Made by a program: the position numbers and the translations under genes
Notes under the pieces: model-generated
What the model was told of the DNA's origin: nothing
The model's database searches: none
The model's input: the letters and a program-made list of their open reading frames with translations, nothing else
Assembly (NCBI GenBank): GCA_019694515.1
Contig: JAIBBU010000002.1
Span: 62,001 to 126,000, forward strand
Direction: 5' to 3'
Length of the DNA stretch: 64,000 nucleotides
DNA from: Oligoflexia bacterium
GTDB taxonomy: Bacteria > Bdellovibrionota_C > UBA2361 > JBGSMV01
Shown: positions 62,860-64,000 of the stretch, one piece after another
Layout: the number at the start of each line of letters is the position of its first letter
Numbering within the stretch: position 1 is the first letter of the stretch

Positions 62860-64000
62860 AGTCAAAACTTGGAATTCTTGATCAAGGCGACAGCTGCACC
62901 TCGCGGCCGGGTTTACATCTGAATTGCGCCGAAGGAAAGCTGGCTCCAGGCACATTCCGCGGCCGGGCTGCACTAGTCACCCTAGGCTGCGCCAAAAACC
63001 AGGTCGATTCCGAGGTAATGCTGGGCGTGCTAGCCAAGCAGGGCTTTGAAATTGTGAACGATCTGCAGATTGCGGATGTGGCGATTGTTAACACCTGCGG
63101 ATTCTTGCAGAGCTCGGTCAAGGAGAGTATCGACTGTATTCTGGACGTTGGAGAGTACAAGAAGAAGGGGCAGCTTCGTAAGCTGATCGTGGCCGGCTGT
63201 CTGGTCGAGCGCTATCGCGGAGAACTGCGCGAAAGTCTGCCGGAAGTGGATCGATTCCTGTCAATTGACGAAATTCTCAAGGTCGGGGAGGCCGCGTGCG
63301 GTGAGGTTGGGGAGCTGTTGCGCGGCGCCGAGCGTCCCTATTTCCTGTACGACGACAGCATGCCGCGCCATCTCTCTACTCTGCCGCACACCGCCTATGT
63401 AAAGATTTCGGAGGGCTGCAACCGCCCATGTACCTTCTGCATCATCCCTAAACTGCGGGGTAGTATGCGGAGCCGCACTTTAGACTCGCTGGTTCGCGAA
63501 GTTCGGGATTTGGGCGAGCGGGGAGTGCGCGAGATCAACTTGGTTGCCCAGGATTTGACCTCTTACGGACGTGATCTGCAGGGACCTGATCTGCTGGCGC
63601 TGCTTAAGGCGCTCGATCAGACCAAGGCTGTAGATTGGATCCGATTGCTTTACGCCTATCCGGTCGGCATCACGGCCGAACTGCTTGCTGCGATCGTTGA
63701 TTTGCCGCACGTTTGTAACTACCTTGACCTCCCGATGCAGCACAGCTCTGAGGCTGTTTTGAGACAAATGAAGCGTCCAGTCGGACGCTATGCACCACGG
63801 GCCTTGACCGAGTTTATCCGTAAAACCGCCCCGCAGATCGCACTGAGAACAACCTTGATTGTGGGTTTTCCGGGTGAGACCGAGAGCGATATCTTGGATC
63901 TAGAGAACTTTATCAGCGAAGGGCATTTCAGCAGCGTTGGAGTTTTCACCTATTCGCAAGAACAGGGCACGGACTCGCACGATCTTCCGATGCAACTCGA
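62856..64000 (+). CDS. rimO: Ribosomal protein S12 methylthiotransferase RimO, 3' end outside window
   Basis: About 381 residues are visible; the end (TRAM domain) is missing. TLGCAKNQVDSE starts the MTTase N-terminal domain (residues ~45-57). SEGCNRPCTFCIIPKLRG gives the radical SAM CxxxCxxC. VAQDLTSYGRDL and LPMQHSSEAVLRQMKR support RimO rather than MiaB. It adds a methylthio group to S12 Asp. GTG at 62856 follows AAGGA and overlaps the lolA stop. The N-terminal ~40 residues before the family start are unusual and may mean a later true start, but no better one is seen. Confidence 0.94.
   Translation, partial: MKSKLGILDQGDSCTSRPGLHLNCAEGKLAPGTFRGRAALVTLGCAKNQVDSEVMLGVLAKQGFEIVNDLQIADVAIVNTCGFLQSSVKESIDCILDVGEYKKKGQLRKLIVAGCLVERYRGELRESLPEVDRFLSIDEILKVGEAACGEVGELLRGAERPYFLYDDSMPRHLSTLPHTAYVKISEGCNRPCTFCIIPKLRGSMRSRTLDSLVREVRDLGERGVREINLVAQDLTSYGRDLQGPDLLALLKALDQTKAVDWIRLLYAYPVGITAELLAAIVDLPHVCNYLDLPMQHSSEAVLRQMKRPVGRYAPRALTEFIRKTAPQIALRTTLIVGFPGETESDILDLENFISEGHFSSVGVFTYSQEQGTDSHDLPMQL

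Overview
The window comes from a diderm (Gram-negative) bacterium. Evidence includes two heptosyltransferases, a heptose-phosphate kinase and a Kdo-kinase-like protein for an LPS core, a LolA-type lipoprotein chaperone, many lipoprotein signal peptides, and part of a type III secretion (T3SS) export gate. Base composition is moderate and coding density is high. Gene content would suit a lineage near the former Deltaproteobacteria (Myxococcota or Bdellovibrionota-like) or another little-cultivated diderm phylum. The sequence alone does not settle the taxonomy.

Layout. 1-1140: end of a secreted protein gene running off the left edge. 1391-20921: a large surface-glycan region with GT-C-like membrane glycosyltransferases, a sulfotransferase, a fused GT2-WsaF glycosyltransferase, a Wzm/Wzt-type ABC exporter and a tandem GT2 protein. 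It also holds a polyprenyl-phosphate arabinose-type module: a DPM1-like GT2, a HAD-UbiA fusion, DprE1, a DprE2-like SDR and a TPR lipoprotein. 20930-29292: replication and cell-wall housekeeping (dnaB with an NYN-domain gene, a degenerate YkuD lipoprotein, a lytic transglycosylase, ispF, folB), then a PAP2-family protein, another GT-C protein and a UPF0173 hydrolase. 29293-30709: about 1.4 kb without a credible gene, full of perfect hairpins and ending in a 77-bp tandem repeat that decays copy by copy. 30710-37948: purN, cutA, a B12-binding-type radical SAM gene, mrp, secG, tRNA-Leu(GAG), a LysM-like lipoprotein and a cytoplasmic BtuF-like protein.

38536-47342: a divergent, partial T3SS locus with sctI, a probable SctO/SctP fusion, sctR, sctS, sctT, a truncated sctU, a large hybrid histidine kinase, a stand-alone SctU C-terminal domain and an FHA-domain membrane protein. 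The notable observation is that SctU is encoded in two pieces. The membrane/CN part ends shortly after the place where NPTH autocleavage normally occurs and has lost that motif. The CC part is a separate 81-residue gene whose first residues align with the cleavage point. The kinase gene lies between them.

47351-64000: a PAS/ATPase regulator, an LPS-core operon (epimerase, heptosyltransferase, Kdo kinase, heptosyltransferase, HldA), yicC, gmk, a DUF6502-type regulator beside lipoprotein genes with an operator-like palindrome, a very acidic protein, ftsK, lolA and the 5' part of rimO. Functions were assigned by reading motifs only. No database search was run.
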